From AC-37 sp036389835 (GTDB taxonomy: Bacteria > Actinomycetota > Thermoleophilia > Solirubrobacterales > Thermoleophilaceae), in NCBI GenBank assembly GCA_036389835.1, contig DASVWC010000098.1, forward strand, positions 16,374-80,373: 64,000 bases of DNA, given 5' to 3'. Positions 48,242-56,169 of the stretch are shown here, piece after piece. Position 1 is the stretch's first letter. Each line of letters starts with the position of its first letter. A program made the translations under genes and the position numbers. The notes under the pieces are model-generated. The model saw only the letters and a list, made by a program, of their open reading frames with translations. It had not been told where the DNA came from and made no database searches.

Positions 48242-49621
48242 ATGCGCCGCTGGCCCCCCGTGTGCGCGCTCGCCGCCGCCCTGCTCGCGATCCTCGCGCC
48301 CTCCGCGATGGCGGAGAGCGTCACCAAGTCGTTCGACTACCCGGTCTCGATGGACCCGTTCGAGGTCCAGCAGAAGCAGGCGATCCAGAGCCCGGGGATC
48401 GACGGTTACGTGACGCGCATGAGCGTGGACGTGGTCAACCCCGACGGGTCGCAGGTCCCGATCAACCGCGTGATGCTCCACCACATCGTCTTCGCGAAGC
48501 TCGGCCCCAGGCACCCGTCCTGCGAGACGCTGACCGGCTTCGACGAGAAGACCAAGACCCCGGCGCTCGGCGAGCCGATGTACGCCGCCGGCGAGGAGCG
48601 TCAGGTGCTCGAGCTGCCGCCCGGCTACGGCTATCGCATGAGCAAGGACGACCCGCTCTACATGGTCTGGATGCTGATGAACCACCGCGGCGTGACCGAC
48701 GACGTGATGATCCGCTACACGATCACCTACGAGAACGACCCCGCCGTGCCGATCAAGCCGGTCCGGCCGCTGTGGATGGACGTGGTCGACTGCAAGGCCG
48801 ACCCGGTCTACGACGTGCCGGGTGGCGGGAAGCCGGGCTCGGTGCACGAGCGCAGGCACGAGCTCACCGTGCCGGAGTCCGGCCGCATCGTCGCCGGCGG
48901 CGGCCACGTTCACGGCGGCGGCGTGGAGACGGAGATCAGCCAGCCCGCCTGCGGCAACCGCGAGATCATGACCTCGCGGCCGGCCTGGGGCATGCCCGAC
49001 CACCCCTTCTACACCGTCCGCCCGATCCTGCACGAGCCCGGCCCGATCTCGATGAGCGGCTGGCTCTCGTCGCAGGGCTTCCCGGTCAAGGCCGGCCAGC
49101 GGATCAGGCTCACCTCGCGATACGACAACGAGCGCCCGCACACGCGGGTGATGGGGATCAACCTCGTCTACCTCGCGCCCGGCGAGGTGACCGAGGACTG
49201 CGCGCCGGCGCCCACCGACGGCCAGTACTTCCAGGCGGCGGCGCTGCGCGGCGAGAAGTTCCGCACGAAGACGCCGCGGTTCACGGTGCCGCTCACCGGC
49301 GTCGACTCCAGGGGCAGGGCGGTCTCGATCTCGCGCCCGCCCGGCAAGACGCGCGCGCTGCGCAGCGGCGCGACCGTGAGGGCGCGGGACTCGTACTTCT
49401 CGATCCCGAACGTGCAGGTCAAGAGGGGCGCGAGGCTGAACTGGAGCTTCGCCTCGCCGACCCTGCACAACGTCACGCTCGCCAACGGCCCGCGCGGCTT
49501 CTCGTCGGGCAACCTGAACGACGGGCGCAAGTTCGCCGTGAGGTTCAAGGTGCCCGGCACCTACCGGCTGATGTGCACGCTGCACCCGGTCGGGATGACG
49601 CAGACCGTCACGGTCCGCTGA
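48242..49621 (+). CDS. Secreted PHM-like copper protein fused to a cupredoxin domain
   Basis: A 459-residue exported protein, signal peptide to ~24 (AAALLAILAPSAMA). Residues ~55-315 carry the ligand set of peptidylglycine hydroxylating monooxygenase (PHM): H80-H81 and H148 for one copper, H222-x-H224 and M304 (TRVMGINLVYL) for the other. The spacings are close to those of rat PHM (107/108, 172, 242/244, 314). Residues ~370-459 are a blue-copper domain with ligands H409, C445, H448 and M452 (MCTLHPVGM). The likely chemistry is copper oxygen activation with the fused cupredoxin as electron feed; the substrate is unknown. The adjacent gene 47032 is another cupredoxin. Confidence 0.8.
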   Translation: MRRWPPVCALAAALLAILAPSAMAESVTKSFDYPVSMDPFEVQQKQAIQSPGIDGYVTRMSVDVVNPDGSQVPINRVMLHHIVFAKLGPRHPSCETLTGFDEKTKTPALGEPMYAAGEERQVLELPPGYGYRMSKDDPLYMVWMLMNHRGVTDDVMIRYTITYENDPAVPIKPVRPLWMDVVDCKADPVYDVPGGGKPGSVHERRHELTVPESGRIVAGGGHVHGGGVETEISQPACGNREIMTSRPAWGMPDHPFYTVRPILHEPGPISMSGWLSSQGFPVKAGQRIRLTSRYDNERPHTRVMGINLVYLAPGEVTEDCAPAPTDGQYFQAAALRGEKFRTKTPRFTVPLTGVDSRGRAVSISRPPGKTRALRSGATVRARDSYFSIPNVQVKRGARLNWSFASPTLHNVTLANGPRGFSSGNLNDGRKFAVRFKVPGTYRLMCTLHPVGMTQTVTVR

Positions 49622-49623
49622 CC

Positions 49624-49629
49624 TAACCT
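49624..49629 (+). promoter_or_regulatory. -10 element (TAACCT) of mutM
   Basis: TAACCT ends 7 nt before the ATG at 49637; leaderless geometry. Confidence 0.45.
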
Positions 49630-49636
49630 CGGCTCC

Positions 49637-50488
49637 ATGCCGGAGCTGCCCGAGGTCGAGATCGCCGCGCGACGGCTGAACGCGGCGCTCGAGGGGGCGG
49701 CCGTCGAGTCGGCGATGGCGCCGGGGATGGTCACGATGAAGACCTTCGCGCCCCCGCTCGACGCCCTCGCGGGCCGGACGATCGAGCGCGTGCGGCGGAT
49801 CGGGAAGATGCCGGTGGTCGAGTTCTCCGGCGACCTCGCTCTGCTCGTGCACCTGATGTCCGCGGGGCGGCTCCAGGTGTTCGGCGAGCGGGCGTCGCTG
49901 CGCGACAAGCGCTCGCGGCTGCTCGTGCGGATCGACGACGGCCGCGAGCTGCGGCTGCGCGAGTTCGGCACCCAGCAGCGGGCCTGGGCCAAGCTGCTCA
50001 CGCTCGACGACCTCGCGAAGGACGAGGCGGTCGTCAAGCTCGGGCCGGAGGCGTACCCGGCGCCGCCGCTCGAGGAGTTCGCCGGGCTGGTCGGCCAGCC
50101 GCGCCACCTCCACCCGCTCCTGCGCGACCAGCGCGTGATCGCCGGCATCGGCCGCTCGTGGGTCGACGAGATCCTCTGGCAGGCGGGGCTGTCGCCGTTC
50201 CGCCAGGGCGACGACCTCGCCCCCGAGGACGTCGAGCGCCTGCACGCGGCGATCGGCGACGTGCTCGGCGGCGCGCTCGAGCACTACGAGAAGGTGGTCG
50301 AGGAGTCGCTGCCCGACAAGGCGCCGATGCCGCTCCAGGTGCACCGCAGGGCCGGCGAGCCGTGCCCGCGCTGCGGCACCACCATCGAGGCGGTCCACTT
50401 CAAGGACTACGTCATGTGCTACTGCCCGGCGGAGCAGACCGGCGGCCGCGTGCTCAAGGACCGCCGGCTCTCGCGGCTGCTCAAGTGA
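49637..50488 (+). CDS. mutM: Formamidopyrimidine-DNA glycosylase (Fpg/Nei family)
   Basis: A 283-residue base-excision repair enzyme. The invariant N-terminus PELPEVE supplies the catalytic Pro and Glu after Met removal; Lys57 (RIGKMPVVEF) is the beta-lysine; the H2TH helices include IGRSWVDEILWQAGLSP. The C-terminal zinc finger is unusual: CPRC is normal, but the second half reads CYCPAEQ, so the fourth Cys is replaced by Glu and an extra Cys sits two residues before the third. It removes oxidised purines such as 8-oxoG and nicks the strand. Confidence 0.92.
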   Translation: MPELPEVEIAARRLNAALEGAAVESAMAPGMVTMKTFAPPLDALAGRTIERVRRIGKMPVVEFSGDLALLVHLMSAGRLQVFGERASLRDKRSRLLVRIDDGRELRLREFGTQQRAWAKLLTLDDLAKDEAVVKLGPEAYPAPPLEEFAGLVGQPRHLHPLLRDQRVIAGIGRSWVDEILWQAGLSPFRQGDDLAPEDVERLHAAIGDVLGGALEHYEKVVEESLPDKAPMPLQVHRRAGEPCPRCGTTIEAVHFKDYVMCYCPAEQTGGRVLKDRRLSRLLK

Positions 50489-50505
50489 GGGCGCGCGCGT
50501 CCCGT

Positions 50506-50511
50506 TAGGCT
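50506..50511 (+). promoter_or_regulatory. -10 element (TAGGCT) of the creatininase-family gene
   Basis: TAGGCT ends 6 nt before the ATG at 50518; no Shine-Dalgarno. Confidence 0.45.
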
Positions 50512-50517
50512 TCGCCG

Positions 50518-51258
50518 ATGGGTGCGATCGAGCTCGACCAGGTCACCTGGCCCGAGGTCAAGGCGGAGATCGACGGCGGACGCGACACGGTCGTGCTCGC
50601 CTTCGGCGCGACCGAGCAGCACGGCCCGCACATGCCGATCGGCACCGACGCGATGCTCGGCGACCGCCTGGCGCGCGAGCTCGCCGACCGGCTCGACGCC
50701 TTCGTGGCGCCGACGGTTCGGATCGGCTGCTCCGAGCATCACGTCGGCTTCGCCGGGACGATGTCGATCTCGGAGGAGACCTTCCACGCGGTGGTCGCCG
50801 ACGTCGTCCGCTCGCTTGCGCGGGGCGGCTTCCGGCGCGTGGTGCTGGTCCCCACCCACGGAGGCAACTTCGCCCCGCTGGCCGCGGCGATCGAGAAGCT
50901 CGGCGAGGTCGAGGGGATCCGCGTGGATGCGCTGACCGACCTCGGCGTGCTCTTCCAGGTCGCCACCCTCGGCCAGGAGGAGCACGGCGTGCCGCTCAAC
51001 GAGGGCGGCCTGCACGCGGGCGAGTGGGAGACCTCGCTGATGCTCGCGCTGCGGCCCGAGCTCGTGAAGATGGACCGCGCCGAAGCCGGCTTCACCGGTG
51101 ACCTCCAGGCGGCGATCGGCGGGCTCTTCCGCGAGGGCGGCGTGGCCGCCCTGGCCGAGAACGGCGTGCTCGGCGACCCCGCGCAGGCGTCGGTGGACCA
51201 CGGCCGCCGCTACTGGGACCGCGCCGTGGAGCTGGCGCTCGAGTCGCTGGGCGACTAG
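50518..51258 (+). CDS. Creatininase-family amidohydrolase
   Basis: A 246-residue metal-dependent amidohydrolase. Metal ligands are visible in ATEQHGPHMPIGTD (Glu, His, Asp), in VPTHGGNFAPL and in the Glu of LHAGEWETSLML. Family members include creatininase and MftE, which trims the mycofactocin precursor peptide, but no mycofactocin genes are near. Substrate therefore unknown. Stands alone between mutM and the membrane protein gene, each with its own -10-like box. Confidence 0.88.
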   Translation: MGAIELDQVTWPEVKAEIDGGRDTVVLAFGATEQHGPHMPIGTDAMLGDRLARELADRLDAFVAPTVRIGCSEHHVGFAGTMSISEETFHAVVADVVRSLARGGFRRVVLVPTHGGNFAPLAAAIEKLGEVEGIRVDALTDLGVLFQVATLGQEEHGVPLNEGGLHAGEWETSLMLALRPELVKMDRAEAGFTGDLQAAIGGLFREGGVAALAENGVLGDPAQASVDHGRRYWDRAVELALESLGD

Positions 51259-51273
51259 GGCTCCGGGCGCACG

Positions 51274-51279
51274 TAAGGT
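51274..51279 (+). promoter_or_regulatory. -10 element (TAAGGT) of the LPG-synthase-type membrane protein gene
   Basis: TAAGGT ends 6 nt before the GTG at 51286; no Shine-Dalgarno. Confidence 0.45.
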
Positions 51280-51285
51280 TGGGCC

Positions 51286-52281
51286 GTGGCCCCGGTCGCG
51301 ACCCTCGGTGACTCGTTCCGCTCGTTCTTCGACGCGGTCGAGGAGTTCTTCGGGAACCTCGCCGCCGTCCAGTGGGGGTCGCTCGTCATCGCGCTGCTCG
51401 CGTTCGGGACCTACCTGACGTTCCGCTCGCGCGCGTCGTTCAACATCCTGCGCGCCGCCTACCCGGAGAGGAGCTTCCGCTGGCGCGAGATCTGGGGCGC
51501 GTACATGGCCGGCTACGGGTTCAACAGCGTCATCCCGGCCCGCGGCGGCGACGTGGTGCGCCTGTTCCTGACCAAGAACGCGATCCCGAACGCGACCTAC
51601 CCCGCGACCGGCGGCGCGTTCGCCGTGGAGCTGGGCTTCGACGTCGTCTTCGGCAGCGCGATCCTGCTGTTCGCCTTCACCCAGGGCGTGTTCCCCAAGC
51701 CGCCGGACCTCTCCGAGCTCAACGCGTTCGAGCTCTCGTACTTCGCCCAGCACCCCAGCTTCACGCTCTTCCTGATGACCTTCCTCGCGGTGGCCGCCAT
51801 CGCGGGCACGGCGATCCTCTCCGCCCGCGTGCGTGCGTTCTGGGCCGGCGTCCGGCAGGGCCTCACGATCGCCTTCGACCGCCAGCGCTACCTGCGCGAG
51901 GTGTTCGCGATCCAGGCGGCCGGCTGGGTCTTCCGCTTCGCCGCGTTCTGGTTCCTGCTCGAGGCGTTCAATGTCGGCGGCTCGGTCAAGAACGTGCTGC
52001 TGGTGCTCGGCGTCCAGGCCGTCTCGGCGGCGCTGCCGTTCACGCCGGGCGGCGCCGGGGCCCAGCAGGCGCTGCTCGTGAAGGTGTTCGGCGGGTCGTC
52101 CACGGTGGCGGCCTACTCCGTCGGCCAGCAGATCGCGATCGCCGCCTTCACGTTCGCGGTCGGCTTCGCCGCGCTCGCGTTCATCTTCCGCGTGCGCAGC
52201 TTCAAGGAGGTCATCGCGCGCGGGAAGGAGCAGCGCGACCGCGAGGCGGAGGAGCGCAAGGCGGCCGCCGGAGCGGTCTAG
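51286..52281 (+). CDS. Lysylphosphatidylglycerol synthase-type membrane protein (LPG_synthase_TM)
   Basis: A 331-residue polytopic membrane protein of the YbhN/AglD/MprF-flippase-domain family. Motifs are YMAGYGFNSVIPARGGDVVR near the first cytoplasmic loop and VLGVQAVSAALPFTPGGAGA towards the end. Relatives flip or transfer modified lipids. No lysyl-transferase domain is fused, so it would act as the membrane half only. The C-terminal tail is charged and coiled (KEQRDREAEERKAAAG). Confidence 0.88.
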   Translation: MAPVATLGDSFRSFFDAVEEFFGNLAAVQWGSLVIALLAFGTYLTFRSRASFNILRAAYPERSFRWREIWGAYMAGYGFNSVIPARGGDVVRLFLTKNAIPNATYPATGGAFAVELGFDVVFGSAILLFAFTQGVFPKPPDLSELNAFELSYFAQHPSFTLFLMTFLAVAAIAGTAILSARVRAFWAGVRQGLTIAFDRQRYLREVFAIQAAGWVFRFAAFWFLLEAFNVGGSVKNVLLVLGVQAVSAALPFTPGGAGAQQALLVKVFGGSSTVAAYSVGQQIAIAAFTFAVGFAALAFIFRVRSFKEVIARGKEQRDREAEERKAAAGAV

Positions 52282-52296
52282 CCGTCAGTCGAGTCC

Positions 52297-52497
52297 CTAG
52301 CGCCCGAGCCGGCGCGGCCTCACCCGAGGCGGGAGGTCCGTGAGCTGGTTGACCACGACCTCCGGCTCGAACGGGCGCAGCAGCGCGGCCCGGTCCTCGC
52401 GACGCGTCATCGCCGCGACCTCGTGTCCCGCCGCCGTGAGCCGCGGGACGAGCCGGCGGCCGATCGCTCCGCTGCCGCCGGCGACGAAGACCCTCAT
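52297..52497 (-). pseudogene. Remnant of an extended SDR / NAD-dependent epimerase gene
   Basis: A 66-codon frame opening with a textbook Rossmann start (MRVFVAGGSGAIGRRLVPRL, TAAGHEVAAMTR) that jumps after ~45 residues to VVNQLTDLPPRVRPRR, a segment normally ~30 residues further on, and then stops. Intact relatives are ~300 residues. An internal deletion plus loss of the C-terminal two-thirds leaves no catalytic Tyr-Lys. Probably a decaying gene. Confidence 0.65.
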
Positions 52498-52507
52498 GTG
52501 GCCAGCG

Positions 52508-52789
52508 TCAGGCGCCGAACCCGAGCCGCGCCTCGCGCACGAGCGTGACGGCCTCGGGGAACAGCACGCCCATCGCCTGGCGCACCTCGGCGGCCTGCTG
52601 CTCGGCGTTGCCCTGGAGGTTGAGCCGGTTGATCCCGGCCACGGTCATCTCCACCGCGAGCTTGATCGCGTTGTCGGCCCAGGCGACCTGCTGGGCGCCC
52701 TGCATCTGCTCCGCCAGCTCGGCCATGCGGCGCCGGAGCTCCTCCGGGTCGCCGAAGATCCCGCCGAACGGATCGTCCTCTGGGGGCAT
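52508..52789 (-). CDS. Hypothetical acidic helical protein, 93 residues
   Basis: A small cytoplasmic protein: MPPEDDPFGGIFGDPEELRR, then helices with EQMQGAQQVAWADNAIKLAVEM and a Gln/Ala-rich segment (GNAEQQAAEVRQAMG). No known motif. It has an excellent leaderless promoter (TACAAT, 6 nt before the ATG), which supports it as a real gene. Divergent from the SDR gene with 33 bp between starts. Likely a conserved actinobacterial unknown. Confidence 0.65.
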   Translation of the reverse strand: MPPEDDPFGGIFGDPEELRRRMAELAEQMQGAQQVAWADNAIKLAVEMTVAGINRLNLQGNAEQQAAEVRQAMGVLFPEAVTLVREARLGFGA

Positions 52790-52795
52790 GGGCCG

Positions 52796-52801
52796 ATTGT
52801 A
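52796..52801 (-). promoter_or_regulatory. -10 element (TACAAT) of the 93-residue protein gene
   Basis: TACAAT, one mismatch from TATAAT, ends 6 nt before the ATG at 52789 on the minus strand. It is 5 bp from the oppositely oriented TAGCCT of the SDR gene. Confidence 0.55.
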
Positions 52802-52806
52802 CGGAG

Positions 52807-52812
52807 TAGCCT
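52807..52812 (+). promoter_or_regulatory. -10 element (TAGCCT) of the SDR gene
   Basis: TAGCCT ends 10 nt before the ATG at 52823; no Shine-Dalgarno. Confidence 0.4.
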
Positions 52813-52822
52813 CGGGCGCCCG

Positions 52823-53626
52823 ATGGCTCTGCCCGCACCGACCCCGTCCACCACCGCGCTGATCACCGGCGCGTCGTCCGGGATCGGCAGCGAGATCGCC
52901 CGCCGGCTCGCGGAGCGCGGCCATGGCGTCACGCTCGTCGCCCGCCGCCGCGAGCGGCTCGCGGAGCTCGCGGAGGAGCTCGCGCGCGACCACGCCGTGC
53001 GCGCCGAGGTCGAGGCGTGCGACCTGGCCTCGGCCGACGCGCGCTCGCGCATGCTGCGCTCGGTCGAGGACCGCGGCCTCGCGGTCGAGGTCCTCGTCAA
53101 CAACGCCGGCTTCGGCAGCGGCGGGCGCTTCCAGGACCTCGACCCCGACATGGAGCTCGACATGGTCCGGACCAACGTGGAGGCGGTCGTGCACCTCTGC
53201 TCCACGTTCGTGCCGGGGATGGTGCGCCGTGGGCGAGGCGCGGTGCTGAACGTGGCGTCGGTGGCGGCCTTCCAGCCGGTGCCGCGCCAGGCGACCTACG
53301 GGGCGACCAAGGCGTTCGTCCTGAGCTTCACCGACGCGCTCACCGCCGACCTGCACGGCAGCGGGGTCACCGCCACGTCGCTGTGCCCGGGGCCCGTCCC
53401 GACCGAGTTCGGCGAGGTCGCGGCGATCGACGAGAACCTGATGAGCATCCCGGGCGTCTCGGTGTCGCCCGCCGACGTCGCCCGTGCCGCCGTGGACGGG
53501 CTCGACCGCGGCAAGCGCGTGGTGGTCCCCGGCCCCGCCACCCGCGCCACCGCGCTGCTCGGCAGCCTGACCCCGCGCTGGATCACGCTCGAGGCCATGC
53601 GCCGCTTCTACCCAGTCGGGAAGTGA
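52823..53626 (+). CDS. Short-chain dehydrogenase/reductase
   Basis: A 267-residue classical SDR. Cofactor loop TGASSGIGSEIARRLA, NNAG at the end of beta-4, the active-site Ser in LNVASVAAF and the Y-x3-K in ATYGATKAF. The basic residues of LVARRRERL after beta-2 suggest NADP preference. The DltE/YqjQ-like group is likely; the substrate is unknown. The stop overlaps the GTG of the hydrolase gene (GTGA), coupling the two. The longer open frame to 52340 is not coding. Confidence 0.92.
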   Translation: MALPAPTPSTTALITGASSGIGSEIARRLAERGHGVTLVARRRERLAELAEELARDHAVRAEVEACDLASADARSRMLRSVEDRGLAVEVLVNNAGFGSGGRFQDLDPDMELDMVRTNVEAVVHLCSTFVPGMVRRGRGAVLNVASVAAFQPVPRQATYGATKAFVLSFTDALTADLHGSGVTATSLCPGPVPTEFGEVAAIDENLMSIPGVSVSPADVARAAVDGLDRGKRVVVPGPATRATALLGSLTPRWITLEAMRRFYPVGK

Positions 53627-54423
53627 GCCCGGCAACCGTCGAGGCGGGGGGCCTCGCGCTCGCCTACGACGAGCGCGGCGCCGGCCGGCCGCTCGTGCTC
53701 GTGCACGGCGTCGGGGTGGCGCGGGGCCTGTGGGAGGAGACGGTGGAGGCGCTCGGCGGCGACTTCCGCACGGTCGCCTACGACCGCCGCGGCTACGCCG
53801 ACAGCGGCGCGCCGGAGGGTTACGCGAAGACGACCGTCGAGGAGCACGCCGACGACCTGATCGCGCTGATCCGCGGGCTGGACGCCGCGCCCGCGCTGCT
53901 CTGCGCGCTGAGCTTCGCCTCGATGGTCTGCCTCGACGCGATGGCTCGCGAGCCCGGGCTGGTCCGCGGCGCGGTCCTGATCGAGCCGCCGCTGCTGTGG
54001 CTCTCGCCGAACGGCGCCGAGGCGATGTCGGGGATGCGCGCGGCGATCGAGGAGGGGGCGAGGAGCGGCGGGTCGGACGGCGCCCTCGACGCGTTCGCCC
54101 GCCACCTGTGCGGGCCGCAGGCTCCCGACCTGATCGGTCGCGAGCGCAGCGCGATCGCGAGCCGCACGCCGCACGCGTTCGCGGCGGACTTCAGCGCGCC
54201 GTGGTCGCTGCCCACGCGTGCGCTGCGCGGGATCGAGCAGCCGGTCACCGTGATCTCCGCGAAGCGCAGCGCGGCGGGCTGGCGCGAGGCCGCCGCGACG
54301 CTGGCCGAGATGCTCCCGCGCGGGGAGCTCGTCGAGGTCGATGGCGGCCACCTCGTGCCGCTCGAGGCGCCGCGGCTCCTGGCGGACGAGCTGCGGGCGC
54401 TCGAGCGGCGGGCGGGCCCCTAG
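53623..54423 (+). CDS. Alpha/beta-fold hydrolase
   Basis: A 266-residue hydrolase from GTG 53623. The oxyanion region is LVLVHGVGVARGLW and YDRRGYADSG; the nucleophile is Ser97 in CALSFAS, with Ala in both elbow positions that are normally Gly. The His is in DGGHLVPLEAP near the end; the acid residue is less clear (AKRSAAGWRE has no Asp at the usual place). Either a hydrolase with an altered triad or a non-catalytic relative. Convergent with def, sharing CTAG at 54420-54423. Confidence 0.82.
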   Translation: MSPATVEAGGLALAYDERGAGRPLVLVHGVGVARGLWEETVEALGGDFRTVAYDRRGYADSGAPEGYAKTTVEEHADDLIALIRGLDAAPALLCALSFASMVCLDAMAREPGLVRGAVLIEPPLLWLSPNGAEAMSGMRAAIEEGARSGGSDGALDAFARHLCGPQAPDLIGRERSAIASRTPHAFAADFSAPWSLPTRALRGIEQPVTVISAKRSAAGWREAAATLAEMLPRGELVEVDGGHLVPLEAPRLLADELRALERRAGP

Positions 54424-54923
54424 CCGTAGCTCTTGCGGCGGAACACGTCCGTCGCCAGCGAGTCGACCCGGTCCAGGAAGAGAACCCCGTCCAGGTGGTC
54501 GATCTCGTGCAGCAGGCAGCGCGCCTCGAAGCCCTCGCTCGCGACCGACACGCGCTCGCCGCCCGGCGTGAGCGCCTCGACCGTCACGTGCGTCGGGCGC
54601 CGCACGTTCGCGGTCAGGTCGGGGATGCTCAGGCAGCCCTCGCGCGCGACCTTCGCCCCCGCCGCCTCCGCCACCACCGGGTTCACGAGCACCAGCTCGC
54701 CGTTCGAGGTCTTGGCCTTCGGGTGCTCGCTCACGTCCACCACCACGATCCGCACCAGCTCGCCGATCTGGGGCGCGGCGATTCCCACGCAGTGCCCGAA
54801 CGAGCGCATCGTGTCGAGCAGGTCGCGCGCCACGCGCTCGGCCTCGGGGTCGTGCGCGTCGAGCGCCCGGCAGGTCTGCTTGAGCTTCGGGTTCGGTACG
54901 CGCAGGACCTCGCGGACCGCCAT
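54420..54923 (-). CDS. def: Peptide deformylase
   Basis: A 167-residue Fe/Zn enzyme with the three conserved motifs: GHCVGIAAPQIG (43-54), EGCLS (metal ligand Cys97) and HEIDH (His139, Glu140, His143). It removes the formyl group from new N-termini. The C-terminus is short, as in type 3/actinobacterial forms. Motif I has GHCVGIAAPQ instead of the usual GxGLAAPQ, and motif III has HEIDHLDG as normal. The preceding ACT gene ends 6 nt upstream on the same strand, so they share a transcript. Confidence 0.93.
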   Translation of the reverse strand: MAVREVLRVPNPKLKQTCRALDAHDPEAERVARDLLDTMRSFGHCVGIAAPQIGELVRIVVVDVSEHPKAKTSNGELVLVNPVVAEAAGAKVAREGCLSIPDLTANVRRPTHVTVEALTPGGERVSVASEGFEARCLLHEIDHLDGVLFLDRVDSLATDVFRRKSYG

Positions 54924-54929
54924 GGGCGC

Positions 54930-55475
54930 CTAGAGCGCCTCGGCGTCGAGCGCGCGCAGCGAGACCTCCACGCCCTGCTCCTCGCCGACGCGGCGCAGCG
55001 CCTCCTCGACCTCCGACGCGGCCACGCCGGGCGGCGGCGCGATCTCCATCATCAGCGCGTACAGCGGCGGCCCGTCGCCGCCCTCGCCCGCGAGCTTCGT
55101 CGTGAGGTCGGTGATGTCCACGCCGCGCTCGGCCAGCGCGGAGGTGGCGGCGTGCACGATCCCGGGGTGGTCGGCGCCGTAGAGGGTCACGATGTGGGTG
55201 GGGACGGGCTCCGCGCCGGGGTCGATCTCGTCGAGCGGGCTGAGCACGACCGCCTCCAGGCCCAGCTCGGCGCGCACGTCCTCGAGGTCGTCGCGGAGCG
55301 TGCCGACGTCGGCGTCGTCGGGCACCGACACGACGAGCATCATCGTGAAGTGGCCGCGCAGGATCGTCATCTGCGAGTCCTCCACGTTCGCGCGGTGCGC
55401 GAGCAGCACGCGGCTGGCGGCCGCGACGATCCCCGGCCGGTCGCGTCCGATCGCGGTTAGCGCGAGGCGCCGCAT
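54930..55475 (-). CDS. Tandem ACT-domain protein (GcvR-like)
   Basis: A 181-residue protein of two ACT domains: MRRLALTAIGRDRPGIVAAA opens the first and THIVTLYGADHPGIVHAATS the second, each with the DRPG/DHPG ligand turn. Architecture matches GcvR-type regulators that sense glycine or another amino acid, but the protein lacks DNA-binding features, so it acts through a partner. TAAGGT ends 8 nt before the ATG. Co-transcribed with def. Confidence 0.88.
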   Translation of the reverse strand: MRRLALTAIGRDRPGIVAAASRVLLAHRANVEDSQMTILRGHFTMMLVVSVPDDADVGTLRDDLEDVRAELGLEAVVLSPLDEIDPGAEPVPTHIVTLYGADHPGIVHAATSALAERGVDITDLTTKLAGEGGDGPPLYALMMEIAPPPGVAASEVEEALRRVGEEQGVEVSLRALDAEAL

Positions 55476-55483
55476 GGCGCCGG

Positions 55484-55489
55484 ACCTTA
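55484..55489 (-). promoter_or_regulatory. -10 element (TAAGGT) of the ACT-def operon
   Basis: TAAGGT on the minus strand ends 8 nt before the ATG at 55475. Divergent from TAGACT of the CBS gene 12 bp away. Confidence 0.45.
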
Positions 55490-55501
55490 CCGGCCGTTCC
55501 G

Positions 55502-55507
55502 TAGACT
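55502..55507 (+). promoter_or_regulatory. -10 element (TAGACT) of the CBS gene operon
   Basis: TAGACT ends 8 nt before the GTG at 55516. The same CCGTAGACTCG context is found at 40345-40355, upstream of the aldehyde dehydrogenase. Confidence 0.5.
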
Positions 55508-55515
55508 CGGCCCCC

Positions 55516-55962
55516 GTGCGGATAAGCGAGGTGATGACCCATCAGGTCGTGACCGCGCCCCCGGACGCGACGCTGGCCGCGGTGGGCGGACTGATGCGAG
55601 ACCGCAACGTCGGCTCGGTGGTGATCGCGGACGGCGGGCGGCCGGTGGCGATGATCACGGACCGCGACGTGGCGCTGGCCGTCGCGGGCGACGGCGTGTC
55701 CACCGGCAGCCCGGTGGGCGACCACGCCAGCCGCCCGCTCGTGTGCGGCGAGCCCGGGATGGCGGTGGAGGAGGCCGCCACGCTGATGGTGCAGAACCGC
55801 GTGCGGCGGCTGCCGATCGTGGACGGGGGAGCCCTCACCGGGATCGTCACGCTCGACGACCTCGCGATCAAGGTCGGCGACCTCCACCTCGCGCAGCAGA
55901 TGACCGCCGAGGTGGCGCGCGCGGCGCTGCCGGAGTTCTTCTTCCACCAGAGAGGGGGCTGA
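55516..55962 (+). CDS. Tandem CBS-domain protein
   Basis: A 148-residue protein of two CBS modules (VRISEVMTHQVVTAPPDATL and GDHASRPLVCGEPGMAVEEA), each ending in the typical G-x-[ILV]-T-x-x-D (MITDRDVAL, IVTLDDLAI). CBS pairs bind adenine nucleotides or SAM and regulate partners. GTG start at 55516. It is followed 3 nt later by a small gene and then a membrane protein in one operon. Confidence 0.9.
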   Translation: MRISEVMTHQVVTAPPDATLAAVGGLMRDRNVGSVVIADGGRPVAMITDRDVALAVAGDGVSTGSPVGDHASRPLVCGEPGMAVEEAATLMVQNRVRRLPIVDGGALTGIVTLDDLAIKVGDLHLAQQMTAEVARAALPEFFFHQRGG

Positions 55963-55965
55963 CGC

Positions 55966-56169
55966 ATGCCGCTCACACCCGAGCAGCGGCGCCGCCGCGA
56001 CCAGGTCGAGATGGTGATCCGCCTGATGGCGCCCGGGCTGAACCTGGTGCTCCAGGCCGGCGAGCGGCTGTCGCGGATCGTGGCGCCGAACGACGACGAG
56101 TACTACCCGGTGCGCCCGGGCACGATCGACCCCGAGCTTCCGCCAAAGTCCGGGGCGGCGGACCGCTGA
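55966..56169 (+). CDS. Small conserved-looking hypothetical protein, 67 residues
   Basis: MPLTPEQRRRRDQVEMVIRL then LMAPGLNLVLQAGERLSRIV, with an acidic/Pro tail. An amphipathic central helix is possible; there is no known motif. It lies 3 nt after the CBS gene stop, with GAGAGGGGG just upstream as Shine-Dalgarno. Its TGA overlaps the next start codon. The tight packing argues that it is real. Confidence 0.65.
   Translation: MPLTPEQRRRRDQVEMVIRLMAPGLNLVLQAGERLSRIVAPNDDEYYPVRPGTIDPELPPKSGAADR

Noticed and set aside
53623..54423. Alpha/beta hydrolase as inactive because of CALSFAS at the nucleophile
   Set aside because: The elbow still fits the small-x-Ser-x-small rule with Ala, and a His near the end is kept, so loss of activity is not shown.
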